A stretch of 64,000 nt of DNA from Parvibaculaceae bacterium. Lineage in GTDB: Bacteria > Pseudomonadota > Alphaproteobacteria > Parvibaculales > Parvibaculaceae. Below the pieces are notes generated by a model, which worked only from the letters and a program-made list of their open reading frames with translations, was not told where the DNA came from and ran no database searches. How positions within the stretch are numbered: position 1 is the stretch's first letter; every line of letters starts with the position of its first letter. This document shows positions 11,099 through 20,130 of this stretch, in pieces. A program made the position numbers and the translations under genes. The stretch is from positions 806,001 to 870,000 of the forward strand of contig JAHBYJ010000001.1 in the NCBI GenBank assembly GCA_019636015.1, written 5' to 3'.

Positions 11099-11144
11099 CC
11101 GCGTTCTGATGCCGCTCGCGGTCCCCTGCAGGCGCGTCAACCAA

Positions 11145-11192
11145 TCGAATACAAAAAATCCCGTGTAAATACAGTATTCGGAGGTCGAATAC
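11145..11192. promoter_or_regulatory. Triplicated TCGAATAC motif in the pilin upstream region
   Basis: TCGAATAC occurs at 11145-11152 and 11185-11192 as direct copies exactly 40 bases apart. An inverted copy GTATTCG lies at 11174-11180. The stretch is unusually A+T-rich for this genome. It may be an operator for an unknown pilin regulator, for example the Crp-like protein encoded just upstream. Confidence 0.35.
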
Positions 11193-11359
11193 ACGAAATA
11201 TCGGGGAAATTATCTAAACAGAGAGCGAAATTGCGAGTAATCGTTAGCGTTTGGGTAACAGAGGTTGGGTAGGGTCGTCTCCAGTCCGAAGGGACTCCCT
11301 TTGCCCGGCAGGGCATCAAGGGTGGTGCTGTCGACAGTCAAATATGCAAGGAGGCTTGT

Positions 11360-11527
11360 ATGAGCCAGTTTCTCAAGTCGTTTCTGAAGAATGAGTCCGG
11401 TGCGACCGCCATCGAATATGGCCTGATCGCCGCCGGCATCTCGGTCGTCATCGTGGCTGCCGTCGGCCTGATCGGCGGACGCGTGCAAACCACGTTTAAC
11501 AACATTGCCGCCGCCCTCGCCCCGTAA
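11360..11527 (+). CDS. flp: Flp/Fap-type major pilin
   Basis: A 55-aa prepilin, the structural subunit of the Tad pilus. A basic leader (MSQFLKSFLKNESG) precedes the prepilin cleavage site. The mature part starts ATAIEYGLIAAGISVVIVAA, with the Glu-Tyr pair diagnostic of Flp pilins and one hydrophobic helix, and ends in NNIAAALAP. A perfect AAGGAGG ribosome-binding site lies 6 bases before the ATG, fitting high expression. It is a single gene flanked by a long regulatory gap and its own terminator, so it is transcribed separately from cpaA onward. Called caulobacterial pilA by analogy. Confidence 0.95.
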   Translation: MSQFLKSFLKNESGATAIEYGLIAAGISVVIVAAVGLIGGRVQTTFNNIAAALAP

Positions 11528-11583
11528 TTGACGAAGGTGCAGCCGCGCAACCGGGCGGGGAATTTTCCCGGCACGGTGAAGAA

Positions 11584-11616
11584 AAAGCCGTCAGCGCAAC
11601 CGCGCTGGCGGCTTTG
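11584..11616 (+). terminator. Intrinsic terminator after flp
   Basis: Stem AGCCGTCAGCG (11586-11596) pairs with CGCTGGCGGCT (one G-T pair; ends at 11613), with loop CAACCG and a short TTTG tail. It separates abundant pilin mRNA from the machinery operon. Confidence 0.75.
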
Positions 11617-11808
11617 TCGTTCCCGGCACCGAAGCTCGGTTCCGGCCGCCACTCTCAACCTCACGTTAAATCACGCATTTTGGTTCATCCCGGGCCGCTC
11701 TTTACCTCAAATTTACGGTCCTTTGCCCACTATCGGAAGGCGCAAGGAGGCATGAGGCCGCCTGGCGCGGGGCACCGTTGCCCCAGTTGCAACCGGGCAT
11801 CTTTCGCG

Positions 11809-12315
11809 ATGAGTTATCTCGTCCTCGCCATTTTCCCCCTCGCCATGATCTTCGGCGCGATTTGGGATCTGGCGACCATGACCATCCCGAACCTGCTGAC
11901 CGCCGGCCTGGCGGCGGCCTTCTTTCTGGCCGCCTTCCTCATGGGCTTCGGCTGGCAGGACATCGCGCTTCATGTGGCGGCAGGCGCTCTTCTGCTGCTC
12001 GCCGGCATGGCCATGTTCTCCTTCGGTTGGATCGGCGGCGGCGATGCGAAATTCGTTGCGGCGATCGCGCTCTGGATCGGCTGGAGCGATCTCCTCGCCT
12101 ATCTCGTCGTGGCCTCCGTCCTCGGCGGTGTGCTGACGCTGTTCATTCTCTGGTTTCGCACCATGCCGTTGCCTTCGGTTCTCTTCCAGCGCGAATGGAT
12201 CGCGCGCCTGCACGAACCGAAGGCAGGCATCCCTTACGGCGTGGCGCTCGGCGTGGCCGGGCTTCTGATGTTCCAGCACAGCGTCTGGATCGGAGCGGCG
12301 GCGCAGGCCGCCTGA
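11809..12315 (+). CDS. cpaA: Prepilin peptidase CpaA (A24 family)
   Basis: Inner-membrane aspartic peptidase (168 aa from this start) that removes the Flp leader and processes TadE/TadG pseudopilins. The two catalytic aspartates are visible: D20 in AIWDLATMTIPN and D79 in the GGGDAK motif. About five or six hydrophobic helices fill the rest. The start is uncertain. An ATG at 11752 lies one base after a perfect AAGGAGG and would add 19 residues including CPSC; the start used here gives the usual short CpaA N-terminus but has no clear ribosome-binding site. First gene of the cpaABCDEF-tadBC run. Confidence 0.92.
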   Translation: MSYLVLAIFPLAMIFGAIWDLATMTIPNLLTAGLAAAFFLAAFLMGFGWQDIALHVAAGALLLLAGMAMFSFGWIGGGDAKFVAAIALWIGWSDLLAYLVVASVLGGVLTLFILWFRTMPLPSVLFQREWIARLHEPKAGIPYGVALGVAGLLMFQHSVWIGAAAQAA

Positions 12316-12370
12316 TGAATTGAGCGGCGGGGCACTTGCCTCGCCAATGTGGAATGAAAGGATTGGGCAA

Positions 12371-13129
12371 GTGAACGCCGCACGCATTGGAGTTCTGGTT
12401 CTGGCGGTTATCGCCGCGGGCCTCGCGGCGCTTCTCGCACGCGGGCTGATGACCTCGTCGAAGCCCGAACCTGTCGTTACGCAGGTCGAGGAACCGACGA
12501 CGGAAGTCCTCGTCACGAACAGCAACGTACAGCTCGGCCGCCGCGTTGCCTCCGGGGATCTTCGCTGGCAGCGCTGGCCGGACGAAGCGATGAACCCGTC
12601 CTATATCACCCGCACTGCGCGCCCTGCCGCGCTGGAGGAATATACGGGCAGTGTCGCGCGCTCCTCGCTCCTCGCGGGCGAACCGGTGACGAACGAAAAG
12701 CTCGTCAATCTTGCGGGCGCCGGCTTCATGTCCGCACTGATCGATCCCGGCATGCGCGCCATCGCAATCGAGATCACGCCGCAGACAAGCGCCGGCGGCT
12801 TCATCCTGCCGAATGACCGCGTCGACATCGTGGATGCCAATCGCGGGCAGACCGTGCTCCGCAATGTTCGCGTCCTTGCGATCGACCAGCGCTTCGACGA
12901 AGCGGGCGAGCAGGTGGCGGTCGGCCGTACGGCGACGCTCGAGCTCACGCCGGCACAGGTGGAACTCATCTCCGTCGCGGCGAATGACGGCCGCCTGGCG
13001 CTCTCGCTCCGCTCCATGAGCGAGCAGAAGGAAGTCGCGGGCAGCGAAGGTGAAATGTCGGGTCGCGAAGGCGGCTCGGTGGTGAAAGTCGTGCGCTACG
13101 GCGTCGCACAATCCGTGCGCGTGAAGTAG
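12371..13129 (+). CDS. cpaB: Flp pilus assembly protein CpaB (RcpC)
   Basis: A 252-aa inner-membrane-anchored periplasmic protein. The GTG start gives MNAARIGVLVLAVIAAGLAA, with a membrane helix at residues 5-27 and an AAAGGA element nine bases upstream; an earlier ATG (12320) is less likely. The periplasmic part has a SAF domain (about 50-115, with NVQLGRRVASGDLRWQRWP and LAGEPVTNEKL) and the RcpC/CpaB-like beta domain (about 130-215, with NDRVDIVDANRG). RcpC/CpaB proteins are thought to interact with peptidoglycan and stabilise the secretin. Confidence 0.93.
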   Translation: MNAARIGVLVLAVIAAGLAALLARGLMTSSKPEPVVTQVEEPTTEVLVTNSNVQLGRRVASGDLRWQRWPDEAMNPSYITRTARPAALEEYTGSVARSSLLAGEPVTNEKLVNLAGAGFMSALIDPGMRAIAIEITPQTSAGGFILPNDRVDIVDANRGQTVLRNVRVLAIDQRFDEAGEQVAVGRTATLELTPAQVELISVAANDGRLALSLRSMSEQKEVAGSEGEMSGREGGSVVKVVRYGVAQSVRVK

Positions 13130-13144
13130 GCGGTGGGGTCGGGT

Positions 13145-14602
13145 ATGAACACCATGTGGAACAGGCTCAAATCCCATACGGCGCTGGCTGCGCGCCGGGC
13201 GGCGGTGCTGTTTTGCGCCGCCTCCATGGCGCTGATGCCGGCCGAAATCGCGGTCGCAGGCGACGCGCGCCTCGTCAAGATCGACCAGGGCGGTGCCGGC
13301 CAGTCCTCGCGTAGCATCGTGCTCGGTCTCAACAAGGCGGCGATCGTGGAGCTGCCGGTGGCCGCGCGCGACGTGCTCGTCTCCAACCCGGAGATCGTGG
13401 ATGCCGTTGTGCGCACCAACCGCCGGACCTATCTGATCGGTCTCGCCGTCGGCCAGACCAACGCCTTCTTCTTCAATGAGGCAGGCCAGCAGATCCTCAA
13501 TCTGGAAATTCGCGTCGCGCGCGACCTGTCCGGCTTGCGCGAAACGCTTCGCCAGTATTTTCCGAAGGCCAATATCGACGTCGAGTCGATCAACGATCAC
13601 GTCGTGCTTTCGGGCATGGTCGCAAGCGCCACCGAGGCCGACCGCGCGCATGATCTGGCCGCCCGCTATATCGGCGTCACCCGCGAGAACGTGCTGAACA
13701 TGCTCGGCATCGAGGGCAAGGATCAGGTCATGCTCAAGGTGACCGTGGCCGAAATGCAGCGCAATGTCATCAAGCAGCTCGGCGTGAACCTCACAAGCGC
13801 CGCCGATTTCGGCGATTTTGCGCTTCGTCTTGCAACGACCAATGCTTTCAGCATCCAGGGCCAGTCGCTCGGCGGTCTCTCGACCGCGGGCACTGCCGTC
13901 AGTGGCAGCGATGGCAGCGTCGGCGCTGCGCTCCGCATGATGGAGCGCACCGGCCTGCTGAAGACGCTGGCAGAACCGAACCTGACGGCCATTTCGGGCG
14001 AATCCGCGAAGTTCCTTGCAGGCGGTGAATTCCCCGTGCCCACCTCGCGTGACCGCGACGGCAATGTGCAGCTCGAGTTCAAGCCCTTCGGCGTGGGCCT
14101 GAACTTCACGCCGGTCGTCCTCAGTGAGGGCCGCATCAGCCTGAAGATATCGACCGAGGTCAGCGAACTTTCTTCCGAAGGCGCCTTTGTGTTGCAGGGC
14201 GCGGGCGGCGACGGTGTCACCGTGCCGGGCCTCAAGGTCCGTCGCGCGGAAACGACGCTCGAACTGCCGAGCGGCGGCTCGCTCGTCATGGCCGGCCTCC
14301 TCTCCGACTCCACGCGTCAGAATATCGATGGCGTACCGGGCGCGAAGGACATTCCGGTTCTCGGCCAGCTCTTCCGCAGCCGCGACTACCAGTCGAACGA
14401 AACGGAACTCGTCGTGATCGTGACCCCCTATCTCGTCGATCCGACATCGCGCGACAAGCTCGCCCTGCCGACGGACGGTTTCGCGCCTGCAAGCGACATG
14501 GACACGATCCTGATGGGCCGTCTCAACGCGACCTATGGCGCCCGCGGCGCGGCGCCGGCCGGCAAGTCGCTGCAGGGCCCCGTTGGCTTCGTTGTGGATT
14601 GA
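13145..14602 (+). CDS. cpaC: Tad pilus secretin CpaC (RcpA)
   Basis: Outer-membrane channel of the pilus (about 485 aa). It has a signal peptide (to about residue 38, ending PAEIAVAGDA), the pilus N-domain (about 50-115), a BON-like domain (about 120-175, QYFPKANIDVESINDHVVLS), and the C-terminal secretin fold (about 195-440) with the family string VPGLKVRRAETTLELPSGGS. The start used is the ATG at 13145; a GTG four codons earlier is also possible. It lies 15 bases after cpaB and 10 before cpaD, all in one operon. Multimerises with help of lipoprotein CpaD. Confidence 0.96.
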   Translation: MNTMWNRLKSHTALAARRAAVLFCAASMALMPAEIAVAGDARLVKIDQGGAGQSSRSIVLGLNKAAIVELPVAARDVLVSNPEIVDAVVRTNRRTYLIGLAVGQTNAFFFNEAGQQILNLEIRVARDLSGLRETLRQYFPKANIDVESINDHVVLSGMVASATEADRAHDLAARYIGVTRENVLNMLGIEGKDQVMLKVTVAEMQRNVIKQLGVNLTSAADFGDFALRLATTNAFSIQGQSLGGLSTAGTAVSGSDGSVGAALRMMERTGLLKTLAEPNLTAISGESAKFLAGGEFPVPTSRDRDGNVQLEFKPFGVGLNFTPVVLSEGRISLKISTEVSELSSEGAFVLQGAGGDGVTVPGLKVRRAETTLELPSGGSLVMAGLLSDSTRQNIDGVPGAKDIPVLGQLFRSRDYQSNETELVVIVTPYLVDPTSRDKLALPTDGFAPASDMDTILMGRLNATYGARGAAPAGKSLQGPVGFVVD

Positions 14603-14612
14603 GGTGTTTGAA

Positions 14613-15317
14613 ATGAACAAGATGACAAAACGCAACGGAAAGATCGCCCTTCGTCTGCTGGCTGCCGCCGCGGCGGCCGGCCTTGCGGGCTGCGGCTTCA
14701 ATGGCCCCGAGCATGCGCAGTTCACCGCCCAGCAGACGCATCCGATCACGGTCGAGGCGGATGTCGCGACGCTCAATGTCGGCGTCGTTCCCGGCCAGCC
14801 AGGCCTCACGCCCTCCGACCGCGCCGGGATCGAAGCCTTCGCCGCCTCCTATCGCCAGCGCGGCCACGGGCCCCTGACGATCTCGACGCCCTCCGGCTCG
14901 CCCAATGCGGGCGCGGCGGCGGTGGCGCTTTCCGATGTGCGCGACCTGCTGAAGGAAAACGGTGTCACCGCCGGCGATCTCGCCTATACGCCTTATCGCG
15001 CTTCGGGCGGCGATGCTGCGGCCCCGCTGATCCTTTCCTTCAAGCGCTATGTCGCGCACGCCACGGCCTGCGGAAACTGGACGCAGGATGCCGCGTTCAA
15101 TCCCTCGAACGGCATCATGCCGAACCATGGCTGTGCGACTCAGAACAATCTCGCGGCCATGGTCGCGAACCCGGCGGATCTTCTCGGTCCGCGTCAGATG
15201 GGCCCGGCAGATCCCGGCCGCCGCAATACCGTGCTCGAGAAATATCGCGCCGGTGAACCGACAGCGACAGAGCGCGGCCAGCAGGATTCCGGCGCCGTCA
15301 GTGAGGTACGTCAATGA
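14613..15317 (+). CDS. cpaD: Pilus biogenesis lipoprotein CpaD
   Basis: A 234-aa outer-membrane lipoprotein. The start ATG (MNKMTKRNGK) gives a compact signal sequence ending in the lipobox LAGC, Cys 27. The mature part contains the CpaD family features: THPITVEADVATLNV, a Ser/Gly-Ala region with LTISTPSGSPNAGAA, and the cysteine-containing ATACGNWTQDAAFNPSNG followed by PNHGCATQNNLAAMVANPAD. The peptide-handling middle resembles an OmpA-like peptidoglycan-binding layout in related proteins. Acts with CpaC in the outer membrane. Stop overlaps the ATG of cpaE (ATGA). Confidence 0.94.
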   Translation: MNKMTKRNGKIALRLLAAAAAAGLAGCGFNGPEHAQFTAQQTHPITVEADVATLNVGVVPGQPGLTPSDRAGIEAFAASYRQRGHGPLTISTPSGSPNAGAAAVALSDVRDLLKENGVTAGDLAYTPYRASGGDAAAPLILSFKRYVAHATACGNWTQDAAFNPSNGIMPNHGCATQNNLAAMVANPADLLGPRQMGPADPGRRNTVLEKYRAGEPTATERGQQDSGAVSEVRQ

Positions 15318-16624
15318 GCAATCTGGCCCGCAAGGAACCGATCGCGGAGGTCGAGGCGCCGCCCATGCCGGAAGTGCCCGTGCTCAAGCCTGCTGCCGCG
15401 CCCGAGACGCTCGCCGTCGTCAAGCCGGTGCCGCGCATCACTATTCATGCCTTCTGCGAACTGCCGGGCACCGGCAGCGCCATCCAGCGCGCGGGCGAGG
15501 ATCGCCGCCTCGCCAAGGCGCATCTCGCCGTGCATATGGGCGGCATTCCAGCCGCCGTTGACCAGTATCAGCAGTCCGCCACGCCGAACCTCATCATGGT
15601 CGAGACGCGCTCCATGGGCGAAGAGCTGTTCGGTCAGCTTGGCGCTCTCGCCGAAGTCTGCGATGCCGGCACCAAGGTCGTCGTCATCGGCCATATGAAC
15701 GATGTCTCGCTCTACCGCGAAATGATGCGCCAGGGCGTGAACGAATATCTCGTGGCGCCGCTCCATCCGCTCGGCGTCATCGAGGCGATCTCGCGCCTCT
15801 ATATCGATCCAGACGCGCCGCCGATCGGCCGCACCATTGCCTTCATCGGCGCAAAGGGCGGCACGGGCTCGAGCACCATCGCCCATAATATCGGCTGGTG
15901 CATCTCGACTGGAATGGATGAGGACGTGATCATCACCGATCTCGATCTTCCTTTCGGCACCGCGGGCCTCGATTTCAATCAGGACCCCGCTCAGGGCATC
16001 GCCGATGCTCTGACCGCGCCGGAACGCCTCGACGATGTTCTGCTCGACCGGCTTCTCGTGAAATGCTCGGAGCGCCTCAGCCTCTTTGCGGCGCCGGCCG
16101 TGCTCGACCGTGATTTCGAGATGGACCCCGAAAGCTGCGAAAGCGTGCTCGACGTGGTGCGCGAAGGTGTGCCTTGCGTGGTCGTCGACCTGCCGCATGT
16201 CTGGGCGCCCTGGACGAAGAAGGTGCTCCTCGCTGCGGATGAGATCGTCATCACCGCGACGCCGGACCTCGCAAGCCTGCGCAACGCCAAGAACATTCTC
16301 GATCTGACGCGTCAGGCGCGGCCGAACGACAATGCAGCGCATATCGTGCTCAATCAGGTCGGGATGCCGAAGCGCCCGGAAATTCCGGTGAAGGATTTCG
16401 CCGAAGCCGTCGGAACGGACGCAACGCTTGTGCTGCCCTTCAATCCCGGCCTCTTCGGCACCGCCGCGAACAACGGCCAGATGATCGAAGAACTCGAGCC
16501 GAAGGGCAAGACGGCGGAAGGCTTCCGCTTCCTCGCCCGCGAGCTTTGCGGCCGCGAGACGCGCGCACCGAAGGCGAAAGCCGCGCGCTCGTCCATGTTC
16601 AGTTTCCTGTCCCGCAAGGGATAA
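15314..16624 (+). CDS. cpaE: Pilus localisation ATPase-like protein CpaE (TadZ)
   Basis: A 436-aa cytoplasmic protein with an atypical receiver domain (about residues 40-165) and a ParA/MinD-type domain from about 172. The P-loop reads FIGAKGGTGSSTIAHN: the deviant Walker A start KGG is present, but the invariant Lys before Ser/Thr is Ser, as seen in other TadZ/CpaE proteins. Later motifs include TDLDLPFGTAGLDFNQDP and the switch segment VVVDLPHVWAPWT. CpaE places the pilus machine at the cell pole. Translation is coupled to cpaD (4-base overlap), and cpaF follows after 13 bases. Confidence 0.95.
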   Translation: MSNLARKEPIAEVEAPPMPEVPVLKPAAAPETLAVVKPVPRITIHAFCELPGTGSAIQRAGEDRRLAKAHLAVHMGGIPAAVDQYQQSATPNLIMVETRSMGEELFGQLGALAEVCDAGTKVVVIGHMNDVSLYREMMRQGVNEYLVAPLHPLGVIEAISRLYIDPDAPPIGRTIAFIGAKGGTGSSTIAHNIGWCISTGMDEDVIITDLDLPFGTAGLDFNQDPAQGIADALTAPERLDDVLLDRLLVKCSERLSLFAAPAVLDRDFEMDPESCESVLDVVREGVPCVVVDLPHVWAPWTKKVLLAADEIVITATPDLASLRNAKNILDLTRQARPNDNAAHIVLNQVGMPKRPEIPVKDFAEAVGTDATLVLPFNPGLFGTAANNGQMIEELEPKGKTAEGFRFLARELCGRETRAPKAKAARSSMFSFLSRKG

Positions 16625-16637
16625 TCGGAGGTAGCCC

Positions 16638-18080
16638 GTGTTTGGAAGGCGAAGCGAAGGTCAGCCCGTAGCGCGCAAACCCGCGCCTGCGCCCGTTCAG
16701 GCCGAACCGCCGCGTTCCGCTGCCGCGTCCGCCGCTGCCCCCAAGTCGCCGGCGCCGAAGCCTGCTGCGCCCGCGCGGCCCGCGCCGCGTGCGAGCGATC
16801 ATCGCTCGGAAAACTACTATCAGATCAAGACGACGATCTTCAACGCGCTGATCGACACGATCGATCTGACGCAGCTCGCCCAGCTCGATGCGGAAAGTGC
16901 GCGCGAGGAAATCCGCGATATCGTCAACGAAATCCTGTCGATCAAGAATGTCGTCATGTCGATTTCCGAGCAGGAAGCCCTGCTCCAGGACATCTGCAAT
17001 GACGTTCTGGGCTACGGCCCGCTCGAGCCGCTGCTCGCGCGTGACGACATTGCCGACATCATGGTGAACGGCTCCGACCGCACTTTCATCGAAGTGAACG
17101 GCAAGGTCGAACTCACCAATATCCGCTTCCGCGACAACAGCCAGCTGATGAATATCTGTCAGCGCATTGTGAGCCAGGTCGGCCGCCGTGTCGATGAATC
17201 GAGCCCGATCTGCGACGCGCGCCTCCCCGACGGCAGCCGCGTGAACGTGATCGTGCCGCCGCTCTCGATCGACGGTCCCGCGCTCACCATCCGTAAGTTC
17301 CGCCGCGACAAGCTGACGATGAACGATCTCGTCGGCTACAATTCGATCTCGCAGGAAGGCGCTGACGTTCTCGGCATCATCGGCAAGGTCCGCTGCAATG
17401 TGCTGATCTCCGGCGGTACGGGTTCTGGCAAGACGACGCTTCTCAACTGTCTCACCGGCTTCATCGACACGGACGAGCGCGTCATCACCTGCGAAGATGC
17501 CGCCGAACTCCAGCTCCAGCAGCCTCATGTGGTGCGCCTCGAAACGCGCCCGCCGAACCTCGAGGGACAGGGCCAGGTCACCATGACCGAGCTCGTGCGC
17601 AACTGTCTGCGTATGCGCCCCGAACGTATCATCGTCGGCGAAGTGCGCGGACCTGAAGCCTTCGATCTGCTCCAGGCCATGAACACGGGCCATGACGGCT
17701 CCATGGGCACGCTCCATGCGAACAGCCCTCGCGAGGCCCTGTCGCGTCTCGAAAGCATGATTACCATGGGCGGCTACCAGCTTCCCTCGAAGACAATCCG
17801 TGAAATGATCTGCGGATCGATCGATGTCGTCATTCAGGCGGCACGCCTGCGCGACGGTTCCCGCCGCATCACGCACATCACCGAAGTGCTGGGCACCGAA
17901 GGCGACGTGATCATCACACAGGACCTCTTCGTCTACGATATCGAGGGCGAAGACGAGACGGGCCGGATCATCGGCAAGCATCGTTCCACGGGCATTGCAC
18001 GCCCCTCCTTCTGGGATCGCGCGCGCTACTACAATCAGCATCACGCGCTCGCTGCGGCGCTCGACCGCGCTCAAGGGTAG
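16638..18080 (+). CDS. cpaF: Tad pilus assembly ATPase CpaF (TadA)
   Basis: Secretion ATPase (480 aa) powering pilus assembly at the inner membrane. The GTG start has a CGGAGGT site 8 bases upstream. The first 55 residues are a Pro/Ala-rich linker. The N-terminal helical domain follows, then the catalytic core with Walker [13 protein letters not shown] (about 256-267), the Asp box [12 protein letters not shown], Walker B/His region [20 protein letters not shown] and GTLHANSP. All key residues are intact. In the cpa/tad operon between cpaE and tadB, 6 bases from the latter. Confidence 0.97.
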   Translation: MFGRRSEGQPVARKPAPAPVQAEPPRSAAASAAAPKSPAPKPAAPARPAPRASDHRSENYYQIKTTIFNALIDTIDLTQLAQLDAESAREEIRDIVNEILSIKNVVMSISEQEALLQDICNDVLGYGPLEPLLARDDIADIMVNGSDRTFIEVNGKVELTNIRFRDNSQLMNICQRIVSQVGRRVDESSPICDARLPDGSRVNVIVPPLSIDGPALTIRKFRRDKLTMNDLVGYNSISQEGADVLGIIGKVRCNVLISGGTGSGKTTLLNCLTGFIDTDERVITCEDAAELQLQQPHVVRLETRPPNLEGQGQVTMTELVRNCLRMRPERIIVGEVRGPEAFDLLQAMNTGHDGSMGTLHANSPREALSRLESMITMGGYQLPSKTIREMICGSIDVVIQAARLRDGSRRITHITEVLGTEGDVIITQDLFVYDIEGEDETGRIIGKHRSTGIARPSFWDRARYYNQHHALAAALDRAQG

Positions 18081-18086
18081 CCGGTC

Positions 18087-19073
18087 ATGGATCAGACGAC
18101 GCTGATGATCTTCGGTATCGCGGTGCTCTCTGCCCTCTGCATAGGCGGCGTGGGCTTCGCCTTTGTCGGCGGCCAGACGAAATCGCAGCAGCGTGTCGCC
18201 CGCGTGTCGCGCGCGGGCCAGGCGCGGCTGGCGGCGACCGGTACCGAAGTGGACAACAGCGACAAGCGCCGCAAGCAGGTGCAGGACACGCTGAAGGACC
18301 TCGAGGCGAAGCAGAAGGAACAGAAGAAGCGTATTCCGCTGCGCACCCGCATCGAGCGTGCCGGCCTCGATATCGAGCCCCGCGTCTTCTACATCGCGAG
18401 CGCCATTACCGGCCTTGTCGCTCTTCTACTGCTCTTCGTCACGGGCATGTCGCCGCTCGTATCCGTTCTTGGCGGCTTCGCGGCCGCTTTCGGCCTGCCG
18501 CGCTGGTTCCTGTCCTATCTCGTGAAGCGCCGGCAGAAGGCTTTCACCGAGGAATTCGCCAATTCGATCGACGTCATCGTGCGCGGCGTGAAGTCCGGCC
18601 TGCCCGTCAACGACTGTCTGAAGCTCATCGCCGCCGAAGCGCCGGAGCCCGTGCGGACCGAGTTTCAGGGGCTTGTCGAGGCGCAGCGCGTCGGCGTGAC
18701 GCTGGAGCAGGGCCTCGAGAAGATCTACGAGCGCATGCCCCTCCCGGAAGTCAACTTCTTCATGATCGTGCTGTCGATCCAGCAGAAGACGGGTGGCAAT
18801 CTCTCCGAAGCGCTCGGCAATCTGTCCAAGGTTCTCCGCGAGCGCAAGAAAATGCGCGGCAAGATTCAGGCGATGTCGCAGGAAGCGAAAGCCTCCGCCG
18901 CGATCATCGGCTCGCTGCCGCCTGCGGTGATGCTCCTCATCTACTTCAGCTCGCGCGACTACATGACGGTTCTCTTCACCACGACGGCCGGCCACATCAT
19001 CATCGTCGGCAGCCTTCTCTGGATGAGCATCGGCGTCTTCATCATGAAGAAGATGATCGACTTCAAGTTCTAG
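18087..19073 (+). CDS. tadB: Tad pilus inner-membrane platform protein TadB
   Basis: A 328-aa GspF-type platform protein. It has an N-terminal membrane helix (about residues 7-28), a charged cytoplasmic stretch (about 50-90), two helices near 97-140, a GspF cytoplasmic domain (about 150-270, with GVTLEQGLEKIYERMPLPEVNF in two parts) and two C-terminal helices (about 275-322). Works with TadC as the membrane base on which CpaF acts. Spacing to cpaF is 6 bases and to tadC 9 bases, so all are in one operon. Confidence 0.95.
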   Translation: MDQTTLMIFGIAVLSALCIGGVGFAFVGGQTKSQQRVARVSRAGQARLAATGTEVDNSDKRRKQVQDTLKDLEAKQKEQKKRIPLRTRIERAGLDIEPRVFYIASAITGLVALLLLFVTGMSPLVSVLGGFAAAFGLPRWFLSYLVKRRQKAFTEEFANSIDVIVRGVKSGLPVNDCLKLIAAEAPEPVRTEFQGLVEAQRVGVTLEQGLEKIYERMPLPEVNFFMIVLSIQQKTGGNLSEALGNLSKVLRERKKMRGKIQAMSQEAKASAAIIGSLPPAVMLLIYFSSRDYMTVLFTTTAGHIIIVGSLLWMSIGVFIMKKMIDFKF

Positions 19074-19082
19074 GATCGGTTT

Positions 19083-20060
19083 ATGAACAGCGTCTACGAG
19101 ATTGTGTCGGGCATGATGAACGTTGAGAGCATGGTCATGCTGCTCACGGCAATCGCCGCCTTTGCGACCATTCTCACGCTCGCCGCTTCATTCCTCACGA
19201 ACGATAAGCTCTCGAACCGCATGAAATATGTCTCGACGGAGCGCGAGGCAATGCGTGCCCGCGCCCGCGAGCAGCTCGCCCAGGAGAAGACGCGCCTTCG
19301 TCATACGCCCAAGGGCTTCATGAAGGAAGTGGTGGACCGCTTCGCTTCCGGCCGCATGCTCGAAAATGCGGAGATCCGGGAGAAGCTCCGTCAGGCCGGT
19401 TTCCGCGGGCCGGGACCGATGTATACCTTCGTCTTCTTCCGCTTTGTCATGCCGCCGATCCTCTTCCTGCTGACATTGCTCTATCTGTCGTTCGCAAACG
19501 ATTTCGGTCTCGCGCCCATTGCACGGTTTGCCGTGTCCTGCGCCGCAGCCTTTATCGGCTTCTATATGCCCAACGTCTTCGTGCAGAACGTGATCGCCCG
19601 CCGCCAGGATTCGATCCGCAAGGCCTTCCCGGACGCTCTCGATCTTCTGCTCATCTGCGTCGAAAGCGGCATGTCGATCGAAGCCGCCTTCCAGAAGGTC
19701 GCGGCCGAGATCGGCAGCCAGTCGGTGGAGCTAGCCGAGGAACTCGCGCTCACCACCGCCGAGCTCTCCTATCTGCAAGAGCGGCGCGCGGCCTATGAAA
19801 ATCTCGCGCGGCGCACGGGCCTGCCCGGCGTCAAGGCAGTCTCGACGAGCCTCATCCAGGCCGAGCGCTACGGCACGCCGCTCGGACAGGCCTTGCGCGT
19901 CATGGCGCAGGAGAATCGCGATATCCGCATGTCCGAAGCCGAGAAGAAGGCGGCCGGCCTTCCGCCCAAGCTCACCGTGCCGATGATCGTTTTCTTCCTG
20001 CCAGTCCTCTTCGCGGTCATTCTGGGGCCCGCCATCATCAAGACCATGGCGACGCTCTGA
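19083..20060 (+). CDS. tadC: Tad pilus inner-membrane platform protein TadC
   Basis: A 325-aa second GspF-type platform protein. Membrane segments lie at about residues 18-38, 115-165 (two) and 295-322. The GspF domain covers about 180-290, with AFPDALDLLLICVESGMSIE and VSTSLIQAERYGTPLGQAL. The charged stretch 45-85 is rich in Arg and Glu. It is the last gene of the cpaA-tadC run, closed by a hairpin terminator shared with the convergent tadD gene. Confidence 0.95.
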   Translation: MNSVYEIVSGMMNVESMVMLLTAIAAFATILTLAASFLTNDKLSNRMKYVSTEREAMRARAREQLAQEKTRLRHTPKGFMKEVVDRFASGRMLENAEIREKLRQAGFRGPGPMYTFVFFRFVMPPILFLLTLLYLSFANDFGLAPIARFAVSCAAAFIGFYMPNVFVQNVIARRQDSIRKAFPDALDLLLICVESGMSIEAAFQKVAAEIGSQSVELAEELALTTAELSYLQERRAAYENLARRTGLPGVKAVSTSLIQAERYGTPLGQALRVMAQENRDIRMSEAEKKAAGLPPKLTVPMIVFFLPVLFAVILGPAIIKTMATL

Positions 20061-20080
20061 ACGGGCCGCCGGACGATGAA

Positions 20081-20110
20081 AAAAGGCGCCTGATTTCTCA
20101 GGCGCCTTTC
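20081..20110. terminator. Bidirectional intrinsic terminator between tadC and tadD
   Basis: Stem AAAGGCGCCTGA (20082-20093) pairs with TCAGGCGCCTTT (20098-20109), loop TTTC, with an A-run before it and TTTC after it. Confidence 0.8.
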
Positions 20111-20130
20111 GTTTGTCCGATGAAGGGGGA

